This document shows, piece by piece, positions 17,915 through 27,074 of a DNA stretch of 64,000 nt. Each line of letters opens with the position of its first letter. Within the stretch, counting starts at the first letter, position 1. The notes beneath the pieces were generated by a model. It saw nothing but the letters and a program-made list of their open reading frames with translations. It did not search any database and was not told where the DNA came from. Both the position numbers and the translations under genes were made by a program. The DNA comes from Bacillus sp. B1-b2. GTDB lineage: Bacteria > Bacillota > Bacilli > Bacillales > Cytobacillaceae. The DNA is taken from contig NZ_WEHU01000007.1 of assembly GCF_009183415.1 (NCBI RefSeq), positions 150,347 to 214,346 on the forward strand, in the 5' to 3' direction.

Positions 17915-18361
17915 ATGGATGGAAGGAAGCCATTAAATCCTATTTTTAACAACAATCATAAAAAGAAAGAAGATCCATTACTAATAAGGAATGTTCGGAA
18001 AATACCAATAACAAAAGATGAGGGACGCAAAACGAGGATAGATAAAAAAAAGGATGTTAAGATTCCTCTTTCAGATGAAGAAAGAAAACTCATTAAAAGA
18101 TTGGCAAATAGGAGAGGACTACAACCAACACCTTTTTGTTCACTCTTAGTAAAAAAAGCTCTAACAGAATATAAAGATGCCCAAATTTTTGATGACTCCT
18201 ATGACCCAAAAGGCAAGCCTTATCCTGCTAAATTAGAAGTTTACTATCATGACCTACTCTTTGATAAGACAGTTGAATGGGATTGTAGCCTTAAAGAAGC
18301 AGCATACCGCCTATTGAAATTCATGTTAATAAAAGAAAGAGATGGTCATTTATATGGCTAA
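17915..18361 (+). CDS. Ribbon-helix-helix-like small DNA-binding protein, 148 aa
   Basis: A purine-rich GAGGGGGAAGAGAGGG precedes the ATG. The N-terminal third is basic and probably disordered. Residues about 48-85 read KKDVKIPLSDEERKLIKRLA, then PFCSLLVKKALTEY, which has the strand-helix-helix spacing of ribbon-helix-helix proteins. Such proteins are typical relaxosome accessory factors or plasmid repressors. It overlaps the next gene, which has a similar region. The call is by pattern only. Confidence 0.5.
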   Translation: MDGRKPLNPIFNNNHKKKEDPLLIRNVRKIPITKDEGRKTRIDKKKDVKIPLSDEERKLIKRLANRRGLQPTPFCSLLVKKALTEYKDAQIFDDSYDPKGKPYPAKLEVYYHDLLFDKTVEWDCSLKEAAYRLLKFMLIKERDGHLYG

Positions 18362-18968
18362 ATCAAATAAACCAATATATCCTGTTTATGAAGAGGAACT
18401 TAATGAGTTATCGTATCGACCAGATGGATTTTTTGACAGATTATTAAACTTTTCATTAAATAAATTAACTAACCCAGTTAAACTTCCTTATTCCTTTTTC
18501 ATCCCTGTTTCTGAATATTTGAGAGGGGAGTTATTTTGTGAAGATGTCGCGGAGGCAATGGGAAATTATGAATTTACCCAACGAGATCTTATAAGTATTT
18601 TAGTCGATGACTTTCTATTTCAAGTTAAAGATAGGAACAATCCTTACGACTTATATCATGAATTAAAACAGAGAAATGATTATTTTGTAAAAATATATAG
18701 TTATTCGGAAGATAAGCATCAACCTCTTACTTTTGCTAAACCAAATAAAACAACCAAAACAAAACAGATTAAATGTTCACTAAGAAGAAAAGTAGCACTT
18801 AGATTGGAGGTAATGCTATCTGATATTACAGATGTTGAACCAGAAAATGAATTTGTAGTAGAGGATATATTAAGATTACTATATCGTGATTTTATACAAC
18901 AGTATAAGAAAGGTAACTTAGGAAACGTAATACCAGGTATAATTAGAAGATTGAATGCTGATAAATAA
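18354..18968 (+). CDS. Second RHH-like protein, about 204 aa
   Basis: The start at 18354 (MAKSNKPIYPVYEEE) has GAGATGG eight bases upstream; an in-frame ATG at 18342 is possible. It overlaps the upstream gene. The C-terminal region (residues about 135-185) reads KQIKCSLRRKVALRLEVMLS, then FVVEDILRLLYRDFI, again a strand followed by two helices. The two genes may be an ancient tandem pair that binds the related sites at 17875 and 19000-19034. No known family is recognised with confidence. Confidence 0.5.
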   Translation: MAKSNKPIYPVYEEELNELSYRPDGFFDRLLNFSLNKLTNPVKLPYSFFIPVSEYLRGELFCEDVAEAMGNYEFTQRDLISILVDDFLFQVKDRNNPYDLYHELKQRNDYFVKIYSYSEDKHQPLTFAKPNKTTKTKQIKCSLRRKVALRLEVMLSDITDVEPENEFVVEDILRLLYRDFIQQYKKGNLGNVIPGIIRRLNADK

Positions 18969-19369
18969 AAAGAAAAATCAGAATGGACTAACTACTTTGT
19001 TTTGCCTTACACTGATTGCAACAGTAAGGCAAAATAAACTTTCAAGATTGAAATCCTAGTAATACATGTTTATTTATAGAAAAATTATTATAATCGATAT
19101 TTTGAAGGACCTATAATGAACGTCCTATGCTATTGTGTGTATTAATGACTATTGACTATAATGACGAACAAGTTAGTCTAAGAACTACATTTTATTACCA
19201 GTTAAAGACTTAAATAATTTCCCCTCAATTTCTCAAAATTTATCCCCACCTATTATCAATTATCCAACCTAAAATATTGATAATTTTCAAAAAAAATTGA
19301 AAAAACAACAAAATTTCTATATAATGGAATAGTTAGCAATAAATTTACAGTATAGAAAGGGGGGGAAAT
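18969..19369. other. Intergenic region with an 11-bp inverted repeat
   Basis: TTTTGCCTTAC (19000-19010) and GTAAGGCAAAA (19024-19034) form a perfect inverted repeat with a 13-base spacer. No T-run follows, so it is more likely a protein site than a terminator. A TATAAT box near 19320 and a GGGGGG ribosome site serve the next gene. No gene seen here. Confidence 0.5.
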
Positions 19370-19669
19370 ATGTCTATTAGAAAAAGATTATTTCAGTTAT
19401 TATTAGTAGATTTTGTTTATTTATTGATCTATTTTATTTACATTATAAGTCCAATATATCCTGGATATTATTTATTAGGAATTATAAATATTGTCTGCTT
19501 AATAATTGGTCTAGTTTTATTTCTTATGTATTTAAAAAATGCCATAACTATAAAGAAATTTAAAAGTGTAGATATATTTTTGACTATTGGGTACTTAATT
19601 TCAATTTTTATTATGTCTTATACTTTTATTGTCTGGTTACTTTTTAGTCCAGATTGGTTCAATGGTTAG
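19370..19669 (+). CDS. Small integral membrane protein, 99 aa
   Basis: AAGGGGGGG precedes the ATG. Three hydrophobic segments span residues about 10-30, 35-58 and 68-92, so it is almost entirely membrane-embedded. No family recognised. It is 39 bases upstream of the secreted 280-aa protein and likely co-transcribed. The pair could be a small envelope module such as an immunity-like or surface-exclusion-like pair, but this is speculation from the size and order. Confidence 0.65.
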   Translation: MSIRKRLFQLLLVDFVYLLIYFIYIISPIYPGYYLLGIINIVCLIIGLVLFLMYLKNAITIKKFKSVDIFLTIGYLISIFIMSYTFIVWLLFSPDWFNG

Positions 19670-19708
19670 TAATCTTAAAAAATAATTTAATAGTGAGGTA
19701 ATAAAGTT

Positions 19709-20551
19709 ATGAAGAGTAATAGAATTTTTTTAACTAAATTTATAATTGTTATAGCTTGTTTATTTATTCTTACACCTACTAATATTTATGCTGCTGAACC
19801 TGACTCTTCAAATGGTGTTTTAAATGAAATTAATAATTCTATAGAAGACATATATAATGATTCAATTGATTTAAATGTTACAGCCGTTTCTTCTGATGAA
19901 GATGCTTATACACTACTTCTTAAACATAAAGATCTAGTTTCATTAAATTCCGATAAAACACTCAATGTTAATTATAATAGTTTTGTAGATGCTGAAAAAT
20001 TATCGGAGAATGATCTTAATACTTTAAAGAATTTTATTGAAAAAATAAATGTACTAATTACTGAAAAAGCAATTACCGTAGACAAAGATCTTTTAATTAA
20101 CTATGTTACAGATGTACCTAGGGAAATTGTTATAAGACCTATGGCGCAAATTATTAGTATTATGTCTTCAACTAGAAGTCATGCAAAATCACTTAAAAAA
20201 GTATATGACAATGCTGTATTTGGAACTAGACATCTAGTTGCTGGTTCATATTTCGCACAAAGAGTTAAACCCGGTGGAGTATGGGATTATAAAGTTCAAT
20301 TAGGAACAACAACAAAGTATACAGTTTCAGATTTAAATAAATCTTTAATGACAGGTGAAGCAATTGGTAATTTTCATTATGGGTATGTTGGAAGATCTAT
20401 TTTTAGTGCTACAACTTTAAAGTCTGCAGCTGGGTTAGTACAAATCGGTGTTGGAACTTCTGACATAAAATTTTACAAGAGTTTTTTCGATGATCCAAAA
20501 GATCAAGCACAAATTCAAAAAGGGATAGATAAATATAATTCTGAACATTAG
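19709..20551 (+). CDS. Secreted hypothetical protein, 280 aa
   Basis: A Sec signal peptide (MKSNRIFLTKFIIVIACLFI, cleavage near IYA|AE at about residue 29) leads into a mature domain with an acidic N-terminal half and a Gly/Phe-containing C-terminal half (AVFGTRHLVAGSYFAQRVKP). No cell-wall anchor is seen. The last part has helical character (DDPKDQAQIQKGIDKYNSEH). Context is between the transfer region and the pilus locus. No family is recognised. Terminator at 20607. Confidence 0.7.
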   Translation: MKSNRIFLTKFIIVIACLFILTPTNIYAAEPDSSNGVLNEINNSIEDIYNDSIDLNVTAVSSDEDAYTLLLKHKDLVSLNSDKTLNVNYNSFVDAEKLSENDLNTLKNFIEKINVLITEKAITVDKDLLINYVTDVPREIVIRPMAQIISIMSSTRSHAKSLKKVYDNAVFGTRHLVAGSYFAQRVKPGGVWDYKVQLGTTTKYTVSDLNKSLMTGEAIGNFHYGYVGRSIFSATTLKSAAGLVQIGVGTSDIKFYKSFFDDPKDQAQIQKGIDKYNSEH

Positions 20552-21064
20552 AATACACTTGGAACTTTTATAAGATAAAATAATTGATTAAACAGAATAA
20601 ACAGAGATACCTGTAGTTAGGACATTTTAAAAAGAATGCTAACTACAGGTATTTTTATATACATATCTATTATATTAATTAATCTTATATTTGTAATTTA
20701 ACAGGTATATTTAGAATATTTCAAAATATATTATGTTAAAACAACTAATAATCTCTTATTTATTGTTAAGGAGCATTTTCTAGCTTTTTCAATATCAACT
20801 TCTAATACTTTTTTCTTATTCTTTGTAAGAGACTCCTTAAAAGAAGCTAAATATAACTTTTCATATGTAACAGAAATTGATTTAAGCGATAATTAAATTT
20901 TTCAATACTTTTTGTTAATAATTAACTTGAATGTGGAGTAGTAACATGATACTATAATTTTAAAGATTGAATCGTCGTCAATCTTTCTCTTTTAAATGTA
21001 AATGTCTTCTAGGATTCTAGAAGACTTTCATACCGAAAATACGCAAATTAATATAATGACTAAC
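20552..21064. other. Intergenic region before the pilus operon
   Basis: It begins with the terminator at 20607-20652. A 53-codon open stretch on the minus strand around 20740-20895 lacks a start signal. A TATAAT box lies near 21053, just before the leader hairpin of the pilus operon. Confidence 0.5.
20607..20658 (+). terminator. Terminator after the secreted-protein gene
   Basis: The arms 20607-20620 and 20639-20652 are perfect 14-bp inverted repeats with an 18-base loop and a T-run. Confidence 0.85.
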
Positions 21065-21123
21065 GGGAAGCACCCGAATGTAAGACAATTCTTTGTAATT
21101 GCCTTGTGTTCGGGTGTTTTTTT
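21065..21123 (+). terminator. Leader hairpin before the Tad-like operon
   Basis: CACCCGAATGTAAGACAATT (21071-21090) pairs with 21097-21116 with few mismatches and a 6-base loop, followed by seven T. It starts with GGGAAGCACCC, as in the other leaders. A TATAAT lies about seven bases upstream of the GGGAA, so the hairpin is the very start of the transcript. The start codon is at 21143. Confidence 0.8.
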
Positions 21124-21142
21124 GTTTTAAAGGAGTTTTAGT

Positions 21143-22609
21143 ATGACAAAGAAGGTTCTTATAGCGGTAGGTGATAAAACCTATACCAAGATTTTAATTG
21201 AGACCTTTTCAAAGTATCCTGAAGATTTCACTTTAAGTAAACAAGAAATTTTACATCGAAAATATCTCTATGAAATTGTTAAAGAAGAAACTCCTTCAAT
21301 ACTAATTGTGCATGATACTTATTTAGAATCCATGCAAGAAAATCAAAAAGATAAAGATATTGAGCTGTTAAGTATTATAAAACAACTCCGACTTGATTTC
21401 GACGACGCATTAAGAATTGTTTTCCTATGCGAACGATCAAGCAATGATCCGCTTCTTTCTCGACTAGTTAGTATGGGAGTACTTGATATATTCAATACCC
21501 AAAGAATAGATATTGAACAATTTATAAACCAGTTAAAAGGGAAAGTCTCATTCGCAGAAGTAGCACGTTTTATCAATAACTCTCTTAGTATCGATGGTGA
21601 AGTGATTCCCTCTCTACTGGAAGAAGATTCGGAAGAGGAATCTGTTAACGAAAATGAGAACGGTAAAACACACAAAGAAAAAAACACTAAAGAAAAAACT
21701 ATCGTACAAAGAATCGTTCAAAAAAATGTCATAAAAAGGGAATACTCAATTCACGTACATAATGCACCCAGTGAAAAAGTAGTAGGTGTTCCAGTTAGGA
21801 AGAAAACTATCCTTGTAGGTAGCTTTTACCAACGCAATGGTACAACATTTATTTCACATATATTAGCTCGTAGCATAGCAAATTACCAAGTTAGCACATT
21901 ATATGTGGAAGATCCCTTGCTAAATCCCTATACATATGACCGTTTTTATGGCCATGAATTTGCTCCAAATTACGTAAATAAGTGGAGTGCACAACAAGAG
22001 AATACTTCAGATATTCAAACAGAGTGGTTTCGTGATGGTGTTGAACTTATATGTCATAATCCCACTTTAAGTGAGGAACCAGTAGGAATTAGCTTTGAGG
22101 ATTATATAAAGTTACTCTACACTAATTCATCACTTGTAACGATTATTGATGTTGGTAGCAACTTAGACAATGAGGTAGTCACTGATTTATTAGAGATAGC
22201 AGATCATCTATTCATTGTTCTTGACTCAGATGTCACCCAACTTCAAGGGCTTGGTGAAAATCCACTATTCTCTAGCCTTATCGAATCTGAGAAAACACAT
22301 ATCATTGGTAATCGTTTCAATGAAAAAATAAAGAAAAATCCCTTAATTCAAGATTTATTTAAAGATAAATTAATCTCTATAATTCCCTCTTTTGAAGATG
22401 AAGATGTATATGAAGCACAGTATCAAGGGATATTCCTTAACGACTATAAGGATTATAAAAGCAAAGTAAATGAACTTTTGGTACCTATATTAGAACTTTT
22501 ACTTCCTAATAAACTCTTGAAAACTAAAGCAAGCGGGATATTAAACAAACTCTTCAATAGAAAAATTAAGATAGAAAAAACGAATCCAGGAGGTAATCAA
22601 AACGAATGA
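21143..22609 (+). CDS. TadZ/CpaE-like protein, receiver-like plus ParA-like, 488 aa
   Basis: Residues 1-140 have the receiver-like fold of TadZ/CpaE N-termini (PSILIVHDTYLES, RIVFLCERSSNDP). The C-terminal half is ParA/MinD-like with a degenerate P-loop GSFYQRNGTTF (about residue 226) that lacks the usual Lys pair, and a TIIDVGSNLDN box. A Glu/Lys-rich linker spans about 155-195. TadZ places Tad/Flp pilus machines at the cell pole or envelope. It is the first gene of an operon reaching to 29472. A second ParA-like protein follows at 23371. The stop overlaps the next start. Confidence 0.75.
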   Translation: MTKKVLIAVGDKTYTKILIETFSKYPEDFTLSKQEILHRKYLYEIVKEETPSILIVHDTYLESMQENQKDKDIELLSIIKQLRLDFDDALRIVFLCERSSNDPLLSRLVSMGVLDIFNTQRIDIEQFINQLKGKVSFAEVARFINNSLSIDGEVIPSLLEEDSEEESVNENENGKTHKEKNTKEKTIVQRIVQKNVIKREYSIHVHNAPSEKVVGVPVRKKTILVGSFYQRNGTTFISHILARSIANYQVSTLYVEDPLLNPYTYDRFYGHEFAPNYVNKWSAQQENTSDIQTEWFRDGVELICHNPTLSEEPVGISFEDYIKLLYTNSSLVTIIDVGSNLDNEVVTDLLEIADHLFIVLDSDVTQLQGLGENPLFSSLIESEKTHIIGNRFNEKIKKNPLIQDLFKDKLISIIPSFEDEDVYEAQYQGIFLNDYKDYKSKVNELLVPILELLLPNKLLKTKASGILNKLFNRKIKIEKTNPGGNQNE

Positions 22610-23355
22610 ATTTCTTTAAAAGACCTTCCATCAAAATAATCAGCGGTCTATTGGTAGGTGTATCAGCTATCGGTTTAACCTTATTCTATGATCAATTTTT
22701 ACGAGTACGAATTGATTCAACAGAGGTTGTAGTGATTAAGCCCTCTTCTGAAATATTAAAAAATGAACCTATTACAGAAGATAAGATACTGATAGAACGT
22801 AGACCTAAACAAACTTTAATGAATGACGTCATCCTACCTGCAGAAGTGGATGAAATTATTGGATTAGATGCTAATCAAATTATCCAAGGGAATTCACTTC
22901 TTAGTAAAACAATGATAGATTACGACGAACTTTTACCAAATGAAGAGGAAGGCGAAGCTATTCGCCCTATAACGAAAGAAATGATTTATGCAATGCCTGG
23001 TTCTTTAAGAAGAAAAGATACCGTTAATATTTATTTGATTTATAACGATGGAACTACAAATTTAAATAAAAATGGTCCATCTACTACTAGCTCTGAGGAT
23101 ACAAAAGAACAGATCGAAAAAATATCTAATTCAATGGAAAGTGAACCGTTCTTAAAATCAATAAAGGTTGTTTATGTAAAAGATTCGAGTAATAAAGAGG
23201 TAATCTCATCATCAGAAAACAACAAAGAGGATAAACGACTTAATGCTACTTCAAGCATAAGTGATTTGGAGATTATTTTAAATGAAGAGGACTTTAAAAA
23301 GTTAATGAACGAAGTGCTCGGTAAAGGAGCAAAATTATATATAACTTATCAATAG
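22606..23355 (+). CDS. CpaB/RcpC-like SAF-domain pilus assembly protein, 249 aa
   Basis: One N-terminal membrane segment (residues about 9-27) is followed by a SAF-like region. The region has VVVIKPSSEILKNEPITED and VILPAEVDEIIGLDANQIIQ, then GNSLLSKTMI, which is the order seen in Flp pilus CpaB proteins. The domain faces outside the membrane. In Gram-positive Tad loci CpaB is thought to act as a periplasm-like or wall-side assembly factor. It is coupled by overlap to the TadZ-like gene. Confidence 0.72.
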   Translation: MNFFKRPSIKIISGLLVGVSAIGLTLFYDQFLRVRIDSTEVVVIKPSSEILKNEPITEDKILIERRPKQTLMNDVILPAEVDEIIGLDANQIIQGNSLLSKTMIDYDELLPNEEEGEAIRPITKEMIYAMPGSLRRKDTVNIYLIYNDGTTNLNKNGPSTTSSEDTKEQIEKISNSMESEPFLKSIKVVYVKDSSNKEVISSSENNKEDKRLNATSSISDLEIILNEEDFKKLMNEVLGKGAKLYITYQ

Positions 23356-23370
23356 GGAGAAGGACATGTA

Positions 23371-24525
23371 ATGGAAATATTAATTTTTAGTCAAAACTCT
23401 ATCTACAAAGAACTAATTGACAAAATGGACAACCTCCATGCTCATATGGGCAATATTGATTATTCAAATAAGGAAAAAATGGATGCTGTTTTATTAGATG
23501 GAGATTCATTTGACATCAATAACATAGGAGTAGTTAGAGAGAAATATCCCTCTATTCCCATGTATTTTAAGCCTAGTCAAATCAAGAGCGAACAATTTAC
23601 TAAGACAATTACAAGACTATGTGCAGCATATAAAGTAACCCTTATTCATGAATATTCTACAGAACTTCAAGTAGTTGAATACTGTATCAATAACCTAACG
23701 AATAAAGATGATTATTTATCAAAGAGAATCATTGGCATATTTGGCACACATAATGGTGCTGGTGTTTCCTCTACTACTTTAAATTTAGGAAGAGCATTAT
23801 CACTCAAAGTAAAAGAAAAGGTTTTAGTTTTGAGTTTAAATAGTTGGGATCCAGCCGATTATTTTTACTTGTATCAGGGTCAATATTTAAATGATTTGAA
23901 AGTAGATCTCAATGTCAAAAATTTAACGATAAACAGGTTATCCGAAGCTATTTATTATCATGATTCCTTTTATCATTTGGCCGGCAACCGCGATATTAAA
24001 ATGCAAAGATTTTATAAACCTTATGAAATTGAACATTTGATTCAAACAGCTCAACAGTTATTTGATGTAATTTTAATCGATTCGGGCACTCACTTTGATT
24101 CTGCACTTGCAGCACAAGCTTACTTAAGTAGTAATATGAAATTTCTTGTTACTAATCAAGAAGAGAAAGGCTATAGAGGATATTATCCTTATCTATACCA
24201 ACAAATAATTGAACCTTCTGGTGGGAAAAATGATGATTTTATGCTTGTTATCAATAAATTCCAACCTGCGAATGCATTAATAAGCGAAAAAAAACTTGAG
24301 GAAGAACTAAATATGAATCGAGTTGTCACAATACCAGATATGAAGGAGCTAGGATCCATTGCTACTTTTGAGAAAAAATTACTATACGATTTTTCAGATA
24401 GTAGCTATAACAAGCCAATAGATGTTTTAGCCAATGTCATAATTGCTGAAGCTAAATTAACAGAAAAAGAAGATATGAAGACGCACAAAGATAAAAAAGG
24501 ATTTTTATCTATATTTAACCGGTAA
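23371..24525 (+). CDS. Second TadZ/ParA-like ATPase, 384 aa
   Basis: An N-terminal part of about 110 residues resembles a degenerate receiver. The ATPase domain follows with the P-loop GTHNGAGVSSTT (about residue 126) and VILIDSGTHFDSA as Walker B region. The signature Lys of deviant Walker A boxes is missing. Having two TadZ-like proteins in one Tad operon is not standard. They may form a heteromer or serve different partners. No DNA-binding domain is visible, so a partition role is unlikely. It is co-oriented and spaced 15 bases both sides. Confidence 0.68.
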   Translation: MEILIFSQNSIYKELIDKMDNLHAHMGNIDYSNKEKMDAVLLDGDSFDINNIGVVREKYPSIPMYFKPSQIKSEQFTKTITRLCAAYKVTLIHEYSTELQVVEYCINNLTNKDDYLSKRIIGIFGTHNGAGVSSTTLNLGRALSLKVKEKVLVLSLNSWDPADYFYLYQGQYLNDLKVDLNVKNLTINRLSEAIYYHDSFYHLAGNRDIKMQRFYKPYEIEHLIQTAQQLFDVILIDSGTHFDSALAAQAYLSSNMKFLVTNQEEKGYRGYYPYLYQQIIEPSGGKNDDFMLVINKFQPANALISEKKLEEELNMNRVVTIPDMKELGSIATFEKKLLYDFSDSSYNKPIDVLANVIIAEAKLTEKEDMKTHKDKKGFLSIFNR

Positions 24526-24540
24526 AATGGAGGCGAAAAA

Positions 24541-26079
24541 ATGACTTCAAATGCAGCTAAAAATGATACAGAACAATCATTAGGATTAGAAAGTGAGTTT
24601 GAGCCTTCCCAATGGTTATCTAAAACTATTGAGGAAAAAGGGTTAAAAAAAGATTTTGTAACTACCTATGAAAGAAAAAAGACATTTCGTTTAATTTGTA
24701 ACCAAGTTAAAGAAGAGCTACAAAGTATCATAATAGCTGAATCTGTAGAAAATGATCAATCTTCCTCTTTAATAAACGAAGATTCAAATAGTGATGATGT
24801 TTGGTTAAACAGACAGCACCAAGCAGTTATTGGTGACAAACAAGCTATATCTTACTTTATAACAAAAATAAACGAAGTCTTACAAAAAGAGAATATTACG
24901 TCCGATGAATATCCCTCTTTTTATGATTCTTTACCAGAAGCTATTTTCCATGAAGTATGGGGCGTAAGTATTCTACATAAATGGGATAAGGAACCTAATA
25001 GTGAATCAGCTGTTATCAGAGGGACAGAATTATGGATCGATAAAAATGGTTATTTTCAAAAACAACCAGAAGAATTTGAAAGTACAGCAGTCGTAAATCG
25101 TATAAAAAAAGCTTTTCAAATAAGAACAAAAGAAGCACTGATTAATGAGCAGCAACCAGAACTGGAAATAGAACGAGAAGATGGTTCGCGAATCACCATG
25201 ATGATGAATCCTAGAACTAAACTAGACATTATAGTATTTAGACGATTCGTAATTAAAAATAACAGTTTAGAAGAACAAGCAAGATTAGGAACAATCCCAC
25301 AAGATGATGTTCCTTTTTATCGAGCCTTATCAAGAAGCATGGCTAACACCATTTTTGCTGGAAGAGTTCGATCTGCAAAAACAACTTTTATGAAGTCTAT
25401 GATACGCGAAAGACCACCTGAATACACAATTGCAGTATTAGAAAAACATTTTGAATTAAATCTAACCGAGGATTTAAAAGATCGTTTAATTTATGAAGTT
25501 CAGGCCACAGAAGGAGACCTACATCATGCCGTACCAAGACTTCTTCGTATGGAACATGACTATATTACTGTTGGGGAAATTCGTTCTCTAGAAACTGAGG
25601 GGTACTTACAAGCTTGTGAAAGAGGAGAACGCGGTGCATTTTCTACTTACCATTTAACAGCCGTTAAAAATATCGTTGCTCAGATTACCCGACATTTATT
25701 AGATGAATTTCCCAATCGGAAATTTGATAACGAACAAGAGAGGGTAGCGAGAAATATTGACTTGGTCATTTCCCTGAGCGCGGAAAGAGATAGAAGAAAG
25801 AAAAGGGTTATCGGTGTAACAGAAATTATATGGGATGAAATCGAAAAAAAACCAAAAGAACAAGATCTCGTTCGCTACCACCCAATAAGCAGACAATACT
25901 ATTATTCTTCTAACATAAGTAAGGAACTTTTATATCTAATGGCTGAAGAAAGTGTAGAGGATACTAAAATTCTATTAAATCATCTAAAGAAGAAAGAAAA
26001 ACTTTTTCCAATGAGCGAATACGAGAGACAAAAGGATAATATTCTTAATGATTTATTAGATGGTGCTTTAAATGAATAA
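24541..26079 (+). CDS. TadA/CpaF-like secretion ATPase, 512 aa
   Basis: The family drives assembly of Tad/Flp pili and related type II secretion machines. The fold order is visible: N-terminal helical domain, then RFVIKNNSLEEQARLG, P-loop AGRVRSAKTTF (about residues 273-283), the Asp box AVLEKHFELNL, Walker B YITVGEIRSLETEGYLQACE and the His box STYHLTA. The P-loop has Ala where GK is usual (AKT), which is notable for an ATPase expected to be active. Walker B Glu and the Arg pair are kept. It overlaps the TadB-like gene by eight bases. Confidence 0.88.
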   Translation: MTSNAAKNDTEQSLGLESEFEPSQWLSKTIEEKGLKKDFVTTYERKKTFRLICNQVKEELQSIIIAESVENDQSSSLINEDSNSDDVWLNRQHQAVIGDKQAISYFITKINEVLQKENITSDEYPSFYDSLPEAIFHEVWGVSILHKWDKEPNSESAVIRGTELWIDKNGYFQKQPEEFESTAVVNRIKKAFQIRTKEALINEQQPELEIEREDGSRITMMMNPRTKLDIIVFRRFVIKNNSLEEQARLGTIPQDDVPFYRALSRSMANTIFAGRVRSAKTTFMKSMIRERPPEYTIAVLEKHFELNLTEDLKDRLIYEVQATEGDLHHAVPRLLRMEHDYITVGEIRSLETEGYLQACERGERGAFSTYHLTAVKNIVAQITRHLLDEFPNRKFDNEQERVARNIDLVISLSAERDRRKKRVIGVTEIIWDEIEKKPKEQDLVRYHPISRQYYYSSNISKELLYLMAEESVEDTKILLNHLKKKEKLFPMSEYERQKDNILNDLLDGALNE

Positions 26080-27052
26080 TTTTCAATGGCTTTGGCAATC
26101 TGGTATCAATTACGTTCTCTATTCCATCGTAATCGTTTCTGGGCTTTATATTTCCTATCAGATTATGATGGATTCAGTCAAAATAAAGTATCAAGAAGTT
26201 AATTATAAGTATCGAATAAGAAGAATCAAAAGTGGTAATGCTTCACCTGAATCGCATACTTATAAGCACCCTTTTTTTAAACACATAAGCTTATTAATAA
26301 GAACTACAAGTAATCATCGTAGTGACAATGATACTGGAGTATTTCTCCTATTCACCTCATTACTTGGTTTGACTAGTTTCGCTTTTATCTATTATTTAAT
26401 AAAAGATTTTGTTATCGCCCTACTATTCGGGTTACTTCTGATGACCGTACCATATTTAATGTTAAGGATAAAATTAAACAAATTGAGATATGTCATGAGT
26501 ACAGAATTTCTAAGTATGGTTCAGAAACTAACCCAAGCCTATAGTGTTAATAAATATGATATTTATTACGCTTTAAGTGCCATGCAAAACGAAATACAGA
26601 ATAAAAGTTTAAGAAAAGTAACAGTTCGCTTAATTACTGATCTTCAGTTATCTCGAAATGAACAAGAATTGAGAGATAGCATTCAAGTTTTCACTTATAC
26701 AACTGGAACCAATTGGTCAAAAAGATTAGGAAGTATTATTTTAAAAGGCTATAAGTATAAAGAAAACGTATTACATTCCCTCTTAGTTCTAACAAAACAA
26801 ATAGAGGATACAGAAGAAATGTTAGAAGAAGAACAATCTCTAACTGTTGAATCTATTTATGATGGATTCCTAACGGTTCCATTGTTTATTGGCTCACTAT
26901 TATTAGGTTATTTTACAAGTGGAGCACAGGATTGGTTTAAGCTTCAATTTGGAGAAAAATGGACATTATTTACCTTTTGCCTTTCCGTAGTAGGGACTGT
27001 TTTTTCACTTATAATTTCAATTTATTTAAAACATCCTAAAAACGACCTATAA
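26072..27052 (+). CDS. TadB-like T2SSF membrane platform protein, 326 aa
   Basis: One N-terminal membrane helix (about 15-32), two in the middle (about 90-130) and two at the C-terminus (about 270-315) frame a cytoplasmic helical domain (about 140-265), the layout of TadB proteins. TadB and TadC form the inner-membrane platform on which the TadA ATPase acts. It is located directly after tadA and before the TadC-like gene. Overlap with the ATPase gene indicates coupled translation. Confidence 0.78.
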   Translation: MNNFQWLWQSGINYVLYSIVIVSGLYISYQIMMDSVKIKYQEVNYKYRIRRIKSGNASPESHTYKHPFFKHISLLIRTTSNHRSDNDTGVFLLFTSLLGLTSFAFIYYLIKDFVIALLFGLLLMTVPYLMLRIKLNKLRYVMSTEFLSMVQKLTQAYSVNKYDIYYALSAMQNEIQNKSLRKVTVRLITDLQLSRNEQELRDSIQVFTYTTGTNWSKRLGSIILKGYKYKENVLHSLLVLTKQIEDTEEMLEEEQSLTVESIYDGFLTVPLFIGSLLLGYFTSGAQDWFKLQFGEKWTLFTFCLSVVGTVFSLIISIYLKHPKNDL

Positions 27053-27074
27053 CAAGGAAAGGAGTAAAATTTTT

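Noticed and set aside
20740..20895. 53-codon open stretch on the minus strand
   Set aside because: No start codon with a ribosome site; it could be a relic but cannot be supported.
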